Positions 25,331 through 33,629 of a stretch of 64,000 nt of DNA are shown one piece after another. The translations under genes and the position numbers were made by a program. Positions within the stretch are counted from its first letter, which is position 1. Each line of letters starts with the position of its first letter. The DNA is from Agromyces luteolus (GTDB lineage: Bacteria; Actinomycetota; Actinomycetes; Actinomycetales; Microbacteriaceae): the NCBI RefSeq assembly GCF_009729855.1, contig NZ_WODA01000002.1, positions 1-64,000 on the forward strand, read 5' to 3'. Below the pieces are notes generated by a model, which was not told the origin of the DNA, searched no databases, and worked only from the letters and a program-made list of their open reading frames with translations.

Positions 25331-26545
25331 TCAGGTGGAACGCGCGAGGGCCGGCTGCATTCCCGGTGGTGGCGCACCGGCGAACGCGAACGTGGGGATG
25401 GTGGCGGTGCGGACCCGGTCGCCGAGCGCCGCTGCGCTGCGCGTCGGGGACGCGACGAGCTCGCCGACCGCCGCCGCGAGCGCGGGCGCGTCGACCCGTT
25501 CCGGATGCGTCGTGACGACCAGCGCGATGAGCCAGACGAACACGAGCGCGAATGCGACGACCTCGAACACGGTCAGCGACGCCAAGCCGAGGCCGTCGTA
25601 GACGACCCATGCGGCGACCTCGGTCACGAGCGACGCGACCGAGGTCACGACGAGCCTCCGCGGCATCCGTCGCACGAGCCACGGGGTCCCGGCGGCCAGC
25701 AGGAAGAAGGCCGCGCCGGCCGCGCTCGCGAACACGTTGTGCAGCGTCTCGTCGGCGTCGATCGGCACGAGGCCGACGCCGGCGAGCGCGAAGCCGATGA
25801 TGCCGACGAGGCCGTGCACGACCATCCGCGCGCCCCGGCGCGCCCGGTACTCGGGCCGCGCGAGCCCTCGGACGAGTCGACCGGCCATCGCCGCCATCGC
25901 ACCGCCCGAGAGCACCAGGCCGGCGTTGAACCACACGGCGGCGACGTCGTCGGATGTCCCGAGCGTGCTGAAGTTGCGGACCCACCACTCGCCGGTGTCG
26001 GTGAGGCTCATGCTCGCGAGGCATCCGGCCGCCAGGAGCATCGCGACCACGTTGAAGGACCGGTAGACGGACTGGTGGTGGGCGCGGCGATGCACGGCGC
26101 CGGTCGTGGCGCCGAGCCCTCCGGCGAGCACGGCGCACGCGGCGAGGTGGCCGCCCGGGAACCCGTCGAACGCCCCGGCGGAGCTGCCCACCGCGAGCGC
26201 CGCGATCGTCGCCCACACCGACGCGTTGGCGAACGCGCCGAGCTGCGGGCTCGCGCGCGGGACGAAGCACGCCGCCGGCCCGCCGCGACGCCGGGCGGGC
26301 ACCGATGCGACGGTGAGGGCGGCGAGCAGGAGCAGGGCGACGAGCACCGCGACCGCGAGGCACAGCACGTCGACGACGACGTGCCCCGCACCGAGTGCCT
26401 CGTCGTGCGGATGGGGGACGAGGTGGACGAGCCGCGTCGCCGCCGCCACCGCGACCGCCGCCGCGATCGCGACCATCGCCGAGACGAGGGCAGCGTGACG
26501 GGCGACCGGCGCCTGGCCGGTCGCAGCGGCGCTCGCACCCCTCAT
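25331..26545 (-). CDS. DUF998-like multi-spanning membrane protein
   Basis: This 404-residue protein has roughly 9-10 membrane helices over residues 20-350 and a hydrophilic tail of about 60 residues. The segment HGLVGIIGFALAGVGLVPIDADETLHN is typical of DUF998 proteins, with a charged pocket between helices. Function unknown; the family is scattered in Actinobacteria and some members flank stress or carbohydrate genes. Here the GH15 enzyme lies upstream on the same strand with a 129-bp gap, so it may be in the same transcription unit. No catalytic motif is apparent. Confidence 0.7.
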   Translation of the reverse strand: MRGASAAATGQAPVARHAALVSAMVAIAAAVAVAAATRLVHLVPHPHDEALGAGHVVVDVLCLAVAVLVALLLLAALTVASVPARRRGGPAACFVPRASPQLGAFANASVWATIAALAVGSSAGAFDGFPGGHLAACAVLAGGLGATTGAVHRRAHHQSVYRSFNVVAMLLAAGCLASMSLTDTGEWWVRNFSTLGTSDDVAAVWFNAGLVLSGGAMAAMAGRLVRGLARPEYRARRGARMVVHGLVGIIGFALAGVGLVPIDADETLHNVFASAAGAAFFLLAAGTPWLVRRMPRRLVVTSVASLVTEVAAWVVYDGLGLASLTVFEVVAFALVFVWLIALVVTTHPERVDAPALAAAVGELVASPTRSAAALGDRVRTATIPTFAFAGAPPPGMQPALARST

Positions 26546-26674
26546 AGTCGAACTCTCGATCGCGGGAATCTGACCGGTCAGAGCCTAACCGGAGGCGTCC
26601 GTCCTGCCGAAGTCCGCTTCCGGGGGACAACGGGGATCCATGGCGGATTCACAGGCGTCCGGGCCGCGACGCGG

Positions 26675-28552
26675 TCAGTCGATCCGGCGGCCGCGCCGGA
26701 GCACGGGCTCGACGTCGCCGGAGCCGTGGTCGAGCTGGTAGTCGAGGTTCACCGCCGCGTTGATCAGCGCGAGGTGGCTGAACGCCTGCGGGAAGTTGCC
26801 CAGCTGCTCGCCCGTGAGCCCGATCTCCTCGGCGTAGAGGCCGAGGTGGTTGGCGTACGTGAGCATCTTCTCGAACACGAGCCGCGCCTCGTCGAGGCGG
26901 CCCGAGCGCGCGAGCGCGTCGACGTACCAGAACGAGCACAGCGTGAACGTGCCCTCCGAGCCCTTCAGCCCGTCCGGTGCGGCCGCGGGGTCGTAGCGGT
27001 AGACGAGGCTGTCCGAGACGAGCGAGTCGTCGATGGCCTCGAGCGTCGACATCCACATCGGGTCCCGCGGCGTGATGAAGCCCATGAGCGGCATGAGCAG
27101 CAGCGAGGCGTCGAGCACGTCGCTGCCCTCGTGCTGCACGAACGCCTGCCGCGTGGGGTCGAAGGACTCCATGATGCGCTCGTAGATGCGGTCGCGCTCG
27201 TGCACCCACCGCGTCATCGACGCGGGCCGGCCGTGCGACCGGGCGATGCGGATGCCGCGGTCGAGCGCCACCCACGACATGAAGCGGCCGTAGGTGAACT
27301 TCTGGGGGCCGCCGCGGGTCTCCCAGATCCCCTCCTCCGGCGTGTCCCAGTGGTCGCAGAGCCAGTCGAGCATCTCCCTGACCTTCATCCACCCGGCGTG
27401 CGGGAGCTCGAGGCCGTGGGTGTCGGCGAGGTGGATCGAGTCCATCGCCTCGCCGAAGATGTCCAGCTGGAGCTGGCCGGCCGCGCCGTTGCCGACCCGG
27501 ACCGGCCTGGACTTCCGGTACCCGGAGAAGTGCTCCAGCGTCTCCTCGCCGAGGTCCGACGAGCCGTCGACGCGGTACATGATCCGCAGCGGCGCCGTGT
27601 CGGATCCGACGCCCTCGTGGATCCGCTGGAGCAGCCATCCGACGAAGGCCTCCGCCTCGTCCTGGTAGCCGAGGCTGAGGAGCGCGTAGACCGAGAACGA
27701 GGCGTCGCGGATCCAGGTGTACCGGTAGTCCCAGTTGCGCTCGCCGCCGATCTGCTCGGGCAGTCCGGTGGTCGGCGCGGCGACGAGCGCGCCCGTCGGC
27801 GCGTACGTCATGAGCTTCAGCGTGATCGCCGAGCGGGCGACCATCTCCCGCCAGCGGCCCGTGTACGTCGAGCGGTCGTTCCAGCGGCGCCAGTACCGTC
27901 GCGTCTCGAAGAAGGTCGCGATGAGCTCGTCCTCGCTGATCTGCCGGGCGTCGACGTCGCCCGACTCGAGCATGACGCCCGTGAGCTCGCCGGCGCGGAG
28001 CGTGATCGTCACCTTCACGCCCTGGTCGACGACCTCGACCTTCCCGGCCCGCTCGTCGCCGTGCAGGATCGGGTCGCCGACGCGATGCAGGGTGAGCACG
28101 AGGTCGTCGGAGACGAACTTGGCACCGGGACCCGACGGCACGAGCCGGTGCGGTGCGCGGCCGTAGTCGAAGCGGGGCTGGATCTCGCCCTCGAAGGTCA
28201 TCTCCCCCCGGACGACGCGGACCATCCGGACGATCGCGTGCCGGTCGGTCGCGGGCCCCTCGGCCACCGGCATGAAGTCGATCACCTCGCCGACGCCGAC
28301 GTCCGTCAGGAACCGGGTGATGAGGATGGCGGTGTCCGGCAGGTAGAGCTGCCGGGTCACGTACTCCATGCCGACCGGACGGATGCGGAAGAAGCCGCCC
28401 CGCTGGGCGTCGACGAGCGAGCCGAACACGCTCGGGGCGTCGAACCTCGGACTGCAGAACCAGTCGATGGTGCCGTCGGTCGAGACGAGCGCCGCCGTCT
28501 GCAGGTCGCCGATCAGGCCGTGGTCGCTGATGTCCGGGTACCGCTTCGCCAT
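26675..28552 (-). CDS. Glycoside hydrolase family 15 protein (trehalase/glucoamylase)
   Basis: This 625-residue GH15 protein has an N-terminal beta domain (about 1-210) and an (alpha/alpha)6 catalytic barrel (about 225-610). Recognisable motifs are NWDYRYTWIRDASFSVYAL, QLDIFGEAMDSIHLA and GLYAEEI near the C-terminus, which should carry a catalytic Glu. Mycobacterial members of this type are trehalases that release glucose from trehalose; others cleave glucose from alpha-glucan ends. There is no signal peptide, so the substrate is intracellular. ATG 28552 follows a strong AAGGGGCG site. It is divergent from the amylosucrase gene, with only 95 bp between them, suggesting joint control. Confidence 0.9.
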   Translation of the reverse strand: MAKRYPDISDHGLIGDLQTAALVSTDGTIDWFCSPRFDAPSVFGSLVDAQRGGFFRIRPVGMEYVTRQLYLPDTAILITRFLTDVGVGEVIDFMPVAEGPATDRHAIVRMVRVVRGEMTFEGEIQPRFDYGRAPHRLVPSGPGAKFVSDDLVLTLHRVGDPILHGDERAGKVEVVDQGVKVTITLRAGELTGVMLESGDVDARQISEDELIATFFETRRYWRRWNDRSTYTGRWREMVARSAITLKLMTYAPTGALVAAPTTGLPEQIGGERNWDYRYTWIRDASFSVYALLSLGYQDEAEAFVGWLLQRIHEGVGSDTAPLRIMYRVDGSSDLGEETLEHFSGYRKSRPVRVGNGAAGQLQLDIFGEAMDSIHLADTHGLELPHAGWMKVREMLDWLCDHWDTPEEGIWETRGGPQKFTYGRFMSWVALDRGIRIARSHGRPASMTRWVHERDRIYERIMESFDPTRQAFVQHEGSDVLDASLLLMPLMGFITPRDPMWMSTLEAIDDSLVSDSLVYRYDPAAAPDGLKGSEGTFTLCSFWYVDALARSGRLDEARLVFEKMLTYANHLGLYAEEIGLTGEQLGNFPQAFSHLALINAAVNLDYQLDHGSGDVEPVLRRGRRID

Positions 28553-28647
28553 ACGTCGCCCCTTCCCCCACTGGGGATGGTGGCATGCGGGCGGGTGAGG
28601 GGCAAGGGCGGGTGGATGCCGCGGCCCGAATGGTGGAGGCTGGGCGC

Positions 28648-30588
28648 ATGGCACGAATGGGAACCGACGCCGATGTCGACCTCGCCAGGATCCGCCCCGG
28701 GGGGCCCGCGGCATCCGCCCACCACGACGCCGACTTCGAGCGGCGCCTCGCCTCCGCCTTCCCGGTGCTGCACGGGCTGTTCCACCGGCTCTACGGCGAG
28801 CGCGACGACGCCCTCGACGTGCTCGCCGGCGTGATCGCCGACGCGGCGGCGTCCTGGGCGGAACGACCGACCGACCTCAAGGTCGCCGACGCCCGCCGGG
28901 AGCAGGACTCGACCTGGTACCTCTCGAACGGCATGCTCGGCGGCGTCTGCTACGTCGACCGGTACGCGGGCGACCTGACCGGCATCCGCGCGCGCATCCC
29001 GGAGTTCGTCGAGCTCGGCCTCACCTACCTGCACCTCATGCCGCTGTTCGCGGTGCCCGAGGGCAACTCCGACGGCGGTTACGCAGTCTCGAGCTACCGC
29101 GCGGTCGCCCCGCACCTCGGCACCATCGACGACCTGCAGGGCCTCGCCGCCGAGCTGCGCGCGAACGGCATCTCGCTCGTGCTCGACTTCATCTTCAACC
29201 ACACGGCGTCGAACCACGAGTGGGCCCGGCGCGCGGTTGCGGGCGAGCCCGGGTACGAGGACTTCTACCTGATCTTCCCCGACCGCGCGATGCCCGACGC
29301 GTACGAGAAGACGGTGCGCGAGATCTTCCCCGACGACCACCCGGGCTCGTTCGTGCCGCTGCCCGACGGTCGCTGGATCTGGGCCACGTTCCACACGTTC
29401 CAGTGGGACCTCAACTACGCGAACCCCGCGGTCTTCCGGGCGATGGCCGGCGAGATGCTGTTCCTCGCGAACCTCGGCGTCGACGTCCTGCGCATGGACG
29501 CGGTGGCGTTCATCTGGAAGCGACTCGGCACGCCGTGCGAGTCCCTCCCCGAGGCGCACCTGCTGCTGCAGGCGTTCAACGCCGTGCTGCGCATCGCGGC
29601 GCCGAGTCTGCTGTTCAAGTCCGAGGCGATCGTGCACCCCGACGAGGTCGTCGAGTACATCTCGCCCGGCGAGTGCCAGCTGTCGTACAACCCGCTCCAG
29701 ATGGCGCTCACCTGGGAGGCGCTCGCGACGCGCGACCCGCGGATGCTCCGGCAGGCGCTCGAACGCCGGCACGCGCTGCCCGACGGCTGCGCGTGGGTCA
29801 ACTACGTGCGCGGCCACGACGACATCGGCTGGACCTTCGCCGACGAGGACGCCGCCGAGCTCGGCATCGACGGGTTCGACCACCGCCGGTTCCTCAACGC
29901 GTTCTACGTGAACCGCTTCCCCGGAAGCTTCGCGCGCGGCGTGCCCTTCCAGGAGAACCCGCGCACGGGCGACGCACGCGTGGCCGGCACGACGGCCTCG
30001 CTCGCCGGCGTCGAGGCCGGCGATCCGCACGGGGTCGACCGCGTGCTGCTCGCCCACGCGATCGCACTGTCGACCGGAGGGATCCCGCTCGTCTACCTCG
30101 GCGACGAGGTGGCGCAGCTGAACGACTACGGCTTCGTCGACGACCCCGCGCTCGCCGACGACAGCCGGTGGGTGAACCGGCCGCGCCGCCCCGATGAGGC
30201 GTACGCCGCTCGGCACGACCGCGACACCGCGGCCGGCGCGGTGTACGCGGGACTCACGCGCCTCATCCAGGTGCGACGGGGCACCCCGGAGTTCGCGGGC
30301 GGGCGACTGGTGCCCTTCGATCCGCGACATCCCACCGTCCTGGCGTACCAGCGCCCGGCGGCGACGGATGGCGCTGCCGCGCCCGGCACGACCGCCATCG
30401 TGCTCTGCCTCGCGAACGTCGGCGACGCACCCGCGGCGATCGACGCGCTCACGCTCTCGGGGTTCGCGCCGGAGGCGCACGAGCTCATCACCGACCGGCG
30501 GGTCTCGCTCGAGCGCGGCATCGTGCTCGAGCCGTGCCACGTCGCGTGGCTGCGCGTGCGCGCCGCCGACGAGCCCCCGCGGTTCTGA
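28648..30588 (+). CDS. Amylosucrase (GH13)
   Basis: This 646-residue GH13 enzyme builds alpha-1,4-glucan from sucrose, releasing fructose. It closely follows Neisseria amylosucrase as I recall it: the helical N-terminal domain, then the catalytic nucleophile D284 (LRMDAVAFIWK), acid/base E326 (FKSEAIVHPDEVVEYI), and H390-D391 with the extra D392 (YVRGHDDIGW). All are two residues below the Neisseria numbering. The regions YNPLQMAL, DDSRWVNRPRR and SFARGVPFQ also match. Other sucrose-active GH13 enzymes remain possible. ATG 28648 has GGAGG 8 bases upstream. No signal peptide is present, so it acts in the cytoplasm. It is divergent from the GH15 gene. Confidence 0.88.
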   Translation: MARMGTDADVDLARIRPGGPAASAHHDADFERRLASAFPVLHGLFHRLYGERDDALDVLAGVIADAAASWAERPTDLKVADARREQDSTWYLSNGMLGGVCYVDRYAGDLTGIRARIPEFVELGLTYLHLMPLFAVPEGNSDGGYAVSSYRAVAPHLGTIDDLQGLAAELRANGISLVLDFIFNHTASNHEWARRAVAGEPGYEDFYLIFPDRAMPDAYEKTVREIFPDDHPGSFVPLPDGRWIWATFHTFQWDLNYANPAVFRAMAGEMLFLANLGVDVLRMDAVAFIWKRLGTPCESLPEAHLLLQAFNAVLRIAAPSLLFKSEAIVHPDEVVEYISPGECQLSYNPLQMALTWEALATRDPRMLRQALERRHALPDGCAWVNYVRGHDDIGWTFADEDAAELGIDGFDHRRFLNAFYVNRFPGSFARGVPFQENPRTGDARVAGTTASLAGVEAGDPHGVDRVLLAHAIALSTGGIPLVYLGDEVAQLNDYGFVDDPALADDSRWVNRPRRPDEAYAARHDRDTAAGAVYAGLTRLIQVRRGTPEFAGGRLVPFDPRHPTVLAYQRPAATDGAAAPGTTAIVLCLANVGDAPAAIDALTLSGFAPEAHELITDRRVSLERGIVLEPCHVAWLRVRAADEPPRF

Positions 30589-30642
30589 GCGGCACGGCGG
30601 CGAGGCATCCGCCCCGCCCTTCGGATGTTCGCGCCGACGGAA

Positions 30643-30683
30643 GAAGCCCCGGACCCCCGCGTTCTGCGGGATTCCGGGGCTTC
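30643..30683. terminator. Bidirectional terminator between amylosucrase and tRNA-Arg
   Basis: The 11-bp outer stem GAAGCCCCGGA / TCCGGGGCTTC encloses an inner CCCGC/GCGGG stem. It lies after the amylosucrase stop (plus) and directly after the 3' end of tRNA-Arg (minus). On the minus strand it is followed by TTCC. Confidence 0.75.
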
Positions 30684-30689
30684 GCTCTG

Positions 30690-30762
30690 CGCGCCCGGAG
30701 GGACTCGAACCCCCAACCTTCTGATCCGTAGTCAGATGCTCTATCCATTGAGCTACGGGCGC
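30690..30762 (-). tRNA. tRNA-Arg (anticodon ACG)
   Basis: This 73-nt tRNA has a 7-bp acceptor stem (GCGCCCG/CGGGCGC) and D arm AGCTCAATGGATAGAGC. The anticodon loop contains ACG, and the T arm contains GGTTCGAGTCCC. CCA is not encoded. A34 is the substrate of TadA, encoded in this window, so it becomes inosine and reads CGU/CGC/CGA. Confidence 0.97.
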
Positions 30763-30929
30763 ATGGGATGTCGCCCGGAACCTCTCGGCTCATCAGGCAA
30801 CCCGGTTACTCTATCTCACGCCGCGGCCTCGCGCCAATCGAGCGCGTCGGCCCGGGCGCGTCGTCGCGCGGTTATCCCCGATCGGAAGCCGAGCCTCCAC
30901 TCGGCGGCCGCCGGCATTAGCATTCCGCC

Positions 30930-31253
30930 ATGGGCAAGCTGATCTACAACTCCTCGAACCGCGAGATCGAGATCGAGGACCGCACGCTCGCGCACCTGCG
31001 CGTCGCCATCATCAACAAGCTGCGTCGGTCCGAGAGCTTCGCCATGACCTGGGAACACGGCATCGAGCACGGGAGCGGCCGCACCACCCTCTGGCTCCAC
31101 GAGTCGGTGCCCCTGCAGTTCGTGTTCAGCGGCAACCGCCCGCCGAAGCTCAACCGCCTGTGGATCGAGCAGATGCTGCTCTCCGCCAACAGCACGAGCG
31201 GGCTGCAGAACGTGCCGGAGCCCGAGGAGAACGAGCCCTTCGACTTCGAGTGA
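30930..31253 (+). CDS. DUF7882-family small protein, paralogue 1
   Basis: This 107-residue protein is one of three paralogues here (others at 31952-32305 and 35874-36215). The shared pattern is MGxLxY, RxLAHL, KLRRxESF, W.H, GRxxLWLH, PLxFVF and a final LMxxAN segment, ending in an acidic tail. In databases such proteins are often labelled ATP-dependent DNA ligase, but there is no KxDG motif or nucleotidyltransferase fold. They are now grouped as DUF7882, and their function is unknown. TAGCAT at 30918-30923 ends 6 bases before the ATG, so it should be leaderless. This copy is the most divergent (MGKLIYNSSNREIEIED). Confidence 0.8.
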   Translation: MGKLIYNSSNREIEIEDRTLAHLRVAIINKLRRSESFAMTWEHGIEHGSGRTTLWLHESVPLQFVFSGNRPPKLNRLWIEQMLLSANSTSGLQNVPEPEENEPFDFE

Positions 31254-31325
31254 GCGGATGCCGGCGGCTGCGTGGATGCTCGATCGCGCCCCGCGACGCA
31301 CGGTGCCCTCCCTTCCGTGATAACA

Positions 31326-31406
31326 GCCGCCCGTTCGGGCGGCAACCCCTCGATCCGCGGGTCGGGTCGTGCCTACGGTGGCCGCCGCGTGCGATCCCGC
31401 ACGCGG
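31326..31406 (+). promoter_or_regulatory. Two hairpins between DUF7882-1 and the SRPBCC gene
   Basis: GCCGCCCG/CGGGCGGC with a 2-nt loop (31326-31343) is terminator-like after the DUF7882 gene. A second, 9-bp perfect hairpin (CCGCGTGCG, loop ATCC, CGCACGCGG; 31385-31406) ends only 4 bases before the GAAGGGAG ribosome site of the SRPBCC gene, so it may be an operator or a leader structure. Confidence 0.5.
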
Positions 31407-31424
31407 GACGGAAGGGAGATCACC

Positions 31425-31955
31425 ATGAGCACGACCGTGACCGCCGACATCGAGGTGGACGTGCCGGTTCGCGTGGCCTACGACCAGTGGACCCAGTTCG
31501 AGACGTTCCCGCGCTTCATGAGCGGAGTGGACTCCATCCGCCAGGTCGATGACGCGACGACGCACTGGGTGGTGTCGGTCGGCGGGGCCACCCGCGAATT
31601 CGACGCGGACGTCTCCGACCAGGTTCCCGACGACCACGTCGCCTGGCACAGCACCACCGCCGAGGTCGACCATCGCGGCCGCGTCGAGTTCCGTCCGGTC
31701 TCGGACGACCGGACCCGCGTCGACGTCACGCTCGAGTGGGAGCCGGAGGGCTTCGTGGAGAAGGCGGGCGCCGCGCTCGGCGTCGACGACCGGCAGGTCG
31801 AGCACGACCTGCGGAAGTTCAAGGAGTTCATCGAGTCCCGCGAGGCTCCGACCGGGGCCTGGCGGGGTGAGGTCCACGGGGGCGGCGCAGCCGCCGACCA
31901 GGGCGCGCTCGGCGACGACGGGATCGTCGGCCAGGACCCGGACCTCCGCCCCTAG
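31425..31955 (+). CDS. SRPBCC-family protein (cyclase/dehydrase-like)
   Basis: This 176-residue START/SRPBCC-fold protein has a hydrophobic ligand cavity. The opening pattern (VDVPVRVAYDQWTQFETFPRFMSGV) is typical of the polyketide cyclase/dehydrase and coenzyme Q-binding Coq10-like group. In Actinobacteria such proteins are often stress-associated, and the ligand is unknown. The last ~30 residues are a Gly/Asp-rich tail outside the fold. GAAGGGAG lies 7 bases before ATG 31425. Its TAG stop shares the tetranucleotide CTAG with the stop of the convergent DUF7882 gene. Confidence 0.85.
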   Translation: MSTTVTADIEVDVPVRVAYDQWTQFETFPRFMSGVDSIRQVDDATTHWVVSVGGATREFDADVSDQVPDDHVAWHSTTAEVDHRGRVEFRPVSDDRTRVDVTLEWEPEGFVEKAGAALGVDDRQVEHDLRKFKEFIESREAPTGAWRGEVHGGGAAADQGALGDDGIVGQDPDLRP

Positions 31956-32305
31956 GCGCTCGCGGGGTCGGGCCCGTCGACCTCGTCGGCGGCGCCCGGC
32001 GCCGGGTCGAGGTGCTCGGGCACGAGTTGGATGCCACCCGTGGAGTTCGCGCTCCGCATGAGCTCCTCGAGGTAGGTCCGGCTGAGCTCCGGCGGCTCGG
32101 GATCGTCGAACACGAATCGCAGCGGGATGTTCGGGTGGAGCCACAGCGTGCTGCGCCCGTCCGGCTGATCGTCGGGGTGCTGCCACGACACCGTGAAGGA
32201 CTCGCCCCGGCGGAGCTTCGTGACCACGGCGACCTGCAGATGCGCCAGCGCCCGGTCCGCTATGCCGATCGCGGTCCCGGCGTTCCCGTAGTACAGCGTG
32301 CCCAT
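31952..32305 (-). CDS. DUF7882-family small protein, paralogue 2
   Basis: This 117-residue protein shares the full pattern of its paralogues: MGTLYYG, RALAHLQVAVVTKLRRGESF, GRSTLWLHPNIPLRFVF, LMRSANSTGG. It has an acidic, Ala/Pro-rich tail of about 20 residues. The minus-strand TAGCCT (32318-32313) ends 7 bases before the ATG, predicting a leaderless message. It ends exactly against the SRPBCC gene. The conserved KLRR and LWLH segments suggest a small alpha/beta fold binding nucleic acid or a protein, but that is inference. Confidence 0.8.
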   Translation of the reverse strand: MGTLYYGNAGTAIGIADRALAHLQVAVVTKLRRGESFTVSWQHPDDQPDGRSTLWLHPNIPLRFVFDDPEPPELSRTYLEELMRSANSTGGIQLVPEHLDPAPGAADEVDGPDPASA

Positions 32306-32424
32306 GGCGACGAGGCTACCGCGACGCGCTCGACCGCACGCCGTACGCGGTCCGTCAACCCCCTCGGCCCATCCCGTGCACGCGCGTAGCGTGACCGCAC
32401 GGACACTCGGAAGAGGAGGCCTGC

Positions 32425-33306
32425 GTGCAGGACCACCTGGTCGACCCGACCACGAAGCACACCGCGGAGCCGTTCCCGCAGCAGGAGCAGCTCCCGCCCG
32501 GCATGACCCCGCGGATGACACCGCAGCCCGACCACGGCGAGTACAGCTACCGCGGCGCGGGCCGATTGGCGGGACGGCGAGCGCTCATCACCGGCGGCGA
32601 CTCCGGCATCGGCCGGGCCGTCGCGATCGCGTTCGCCAGGGAGGGTGCGGACGTCGCCATCTCGTACCTGCCCTCCGAGCAGGAGGACGCCGACGAGACG
32701 GCCTACTGGATCCGCGACGCGGAGCGGCGCGCCGAGCTCCTGCCCGGCGACCTCGTCGACGAGCAGCACTGCGCCGACCTCGTCGAGCAGACCTGCGACG
32801 CGTTCGGCGGCATCGACCTGCTCGTGCTGAACGCGGCGCACCAGCGCGACCGGGGCGGCATCGACGAGGTGCCGACCGACGACTTCGACGAGGTCATGCG
32901 CGTCAACCTGTACTCGAGCGTGTTCCTCGCCCGGGCGGCGGTACCGCGCATGGACGCCGGCTCGTCGATCATCACGACGTCGTCGATCCAGGGCTTCGAC
33001 CCGTCATCCCGTCTCGTGGACTACGCGATGACGAAGGCGGCGCTCGTGGCGTTCACGAAGGCGCTGGCCGAGGAGCTCGGGCCCCGCGGCATCCGCGTCA
33101 ACTCGGTCGCGCCCGGCCCCATCTGGACGCCGCTCATCCCGTCGACGGGATGGCCCGACAAGCTGCCGAAGTTCGGCCAGGACACGCCGCTCGGCCGCGC
33201 GGGGCAGCCGGCCGAGCTCGCGGGCGCCTACGTGTACCTCGCGTCGGACGACGCGTCGTTCACGTCGGGCGCGATCCTGCCGGTCACCGGGGGCAAGCCC
33301 CTCTGA
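32425..33306 (+). CDS. SDR-family oxidoreductase, general-stress GSP39/YghA type
   Basis: This 293-residue short-chain dehydrogenase carries the N-terminal extension typical of the B. subtilis GSP39 and E. coli YghA group (QEQLPPGMTPRMTPQPDHGE). The NAD(P) motif is ITGGDSGIGRAVA, and the catalytic Tyr-Lys pair is in VDYAMTKAAL. The C-terminus ends in LPVTGGKPL. Substrate is unknown, possibly an aldehyde or sugar. Members are induced by general stress. The GTG at 32425 is supported by GAGGAGG 6 bases upstream. A gene for a small Rho-N/SAP-like protein follows by 40 bp. Confidence 0.9.
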   Translation: MQDHLVDPTTKHTAEPFPQQEQLPPGMTPRMTPQPDHGEYSYRGAGRLAGRRALITGGDSGIGRAVAIAFAREGADVAISYLPSEQEDADETAYWIRDAERRAELLPGDLVDEQHCADLVEQTCDAFGGIDLLVLNAAHQRDRGGIDEVPTDDFDEVMRVNLYSSVFLARAAVPRMDAGSSIITTSSIQGFDPSSRLVDYAMTKAALVAFTKALAEELGPRGIRVNSVAPGPIWTPLIPSTGWPDKLPKFGQDTPLGRAGQPAELAGAYVYLASDDASFTSGAILPVTGGKPL

Positions 33307-33346
33307 CCGGCGCCACGACCCCGCACGGAAGGAAGGAGAGACCGAC

Positions 33347-33619
33347 ATGCCCGGCAACCGACGAGGACAGAACTCGCTGAAGGACCCGGAACTGTACGAG
33401 GAGCTCCGCGACGACGGCGCCTCCAAGGAGAAGGCCGCCCGGATCTCCAACGCGGCCGCAGCGCGGGGCCGTACGGCGGTCGGCAGGAAGGGCGGCGAGT
33501 CCGGCAGCTACGACGACTGGACCGTGCCCGAACTGAAGAAGCGCGCGAAGGAACTCGGCCTGACGGGCTACAGCGGCAAGCGCAAGGGCGAGCTCATCGA
33601 CGCCCTGCGCAACCACTGA
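33347..33619 (+). CDS. Small DUF7218/Rho-N-like (SAP-type) protein
   Basis: This 90-residue basic protein has an N-terminal segment seen in DUF7218 proteins (SLKDPELYEELRDDGASKEKAARISNAA). The C-terminal SAP/Rho-N-like motif, WTVPELKKRAKELGLTGYSGKRKGELIDALR, is a helix-turn-helix fold that usually binds DNA or RNA. It is likely a small nucleic-acid-binding protein, and its partner is unknown. It lies between the stress dehydrogenase and topoisomerase IB, whose ATG is 10 bp beyond its stop, so co-transcription with the topoisomerase is likely. AAGGAGAG precedes the ATG. Confidence 0.8.
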   Translation: MPGNRRGQNSLKDPELYEELRDDGASKEKAARISNAAAARGRTAVGRKGGESGSYDDWTVPELKKRAKELGLTGYSGKRKGELIDALRNH

Positions 33620-33629
33620 GGGGCGACGG

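Noticed and set aside
26546-26674. A promoter or small gene between the DUF998 and GH15 genes
   Set aside because: No clear -10, hairpin or reading frame was seen in this gap.
28585-28647. Amylosucrase start at 28585
   Set aside because: The extra 21 residues are outside the family and there is no ribosome site; GGAGG precedes ATG 28648.
25505-28834. 1109-codon plus-strand frame across the DUF998 and GH15 genes
   Set aside because: Antisense shadow; both genes on the other strand have conserved motifs.
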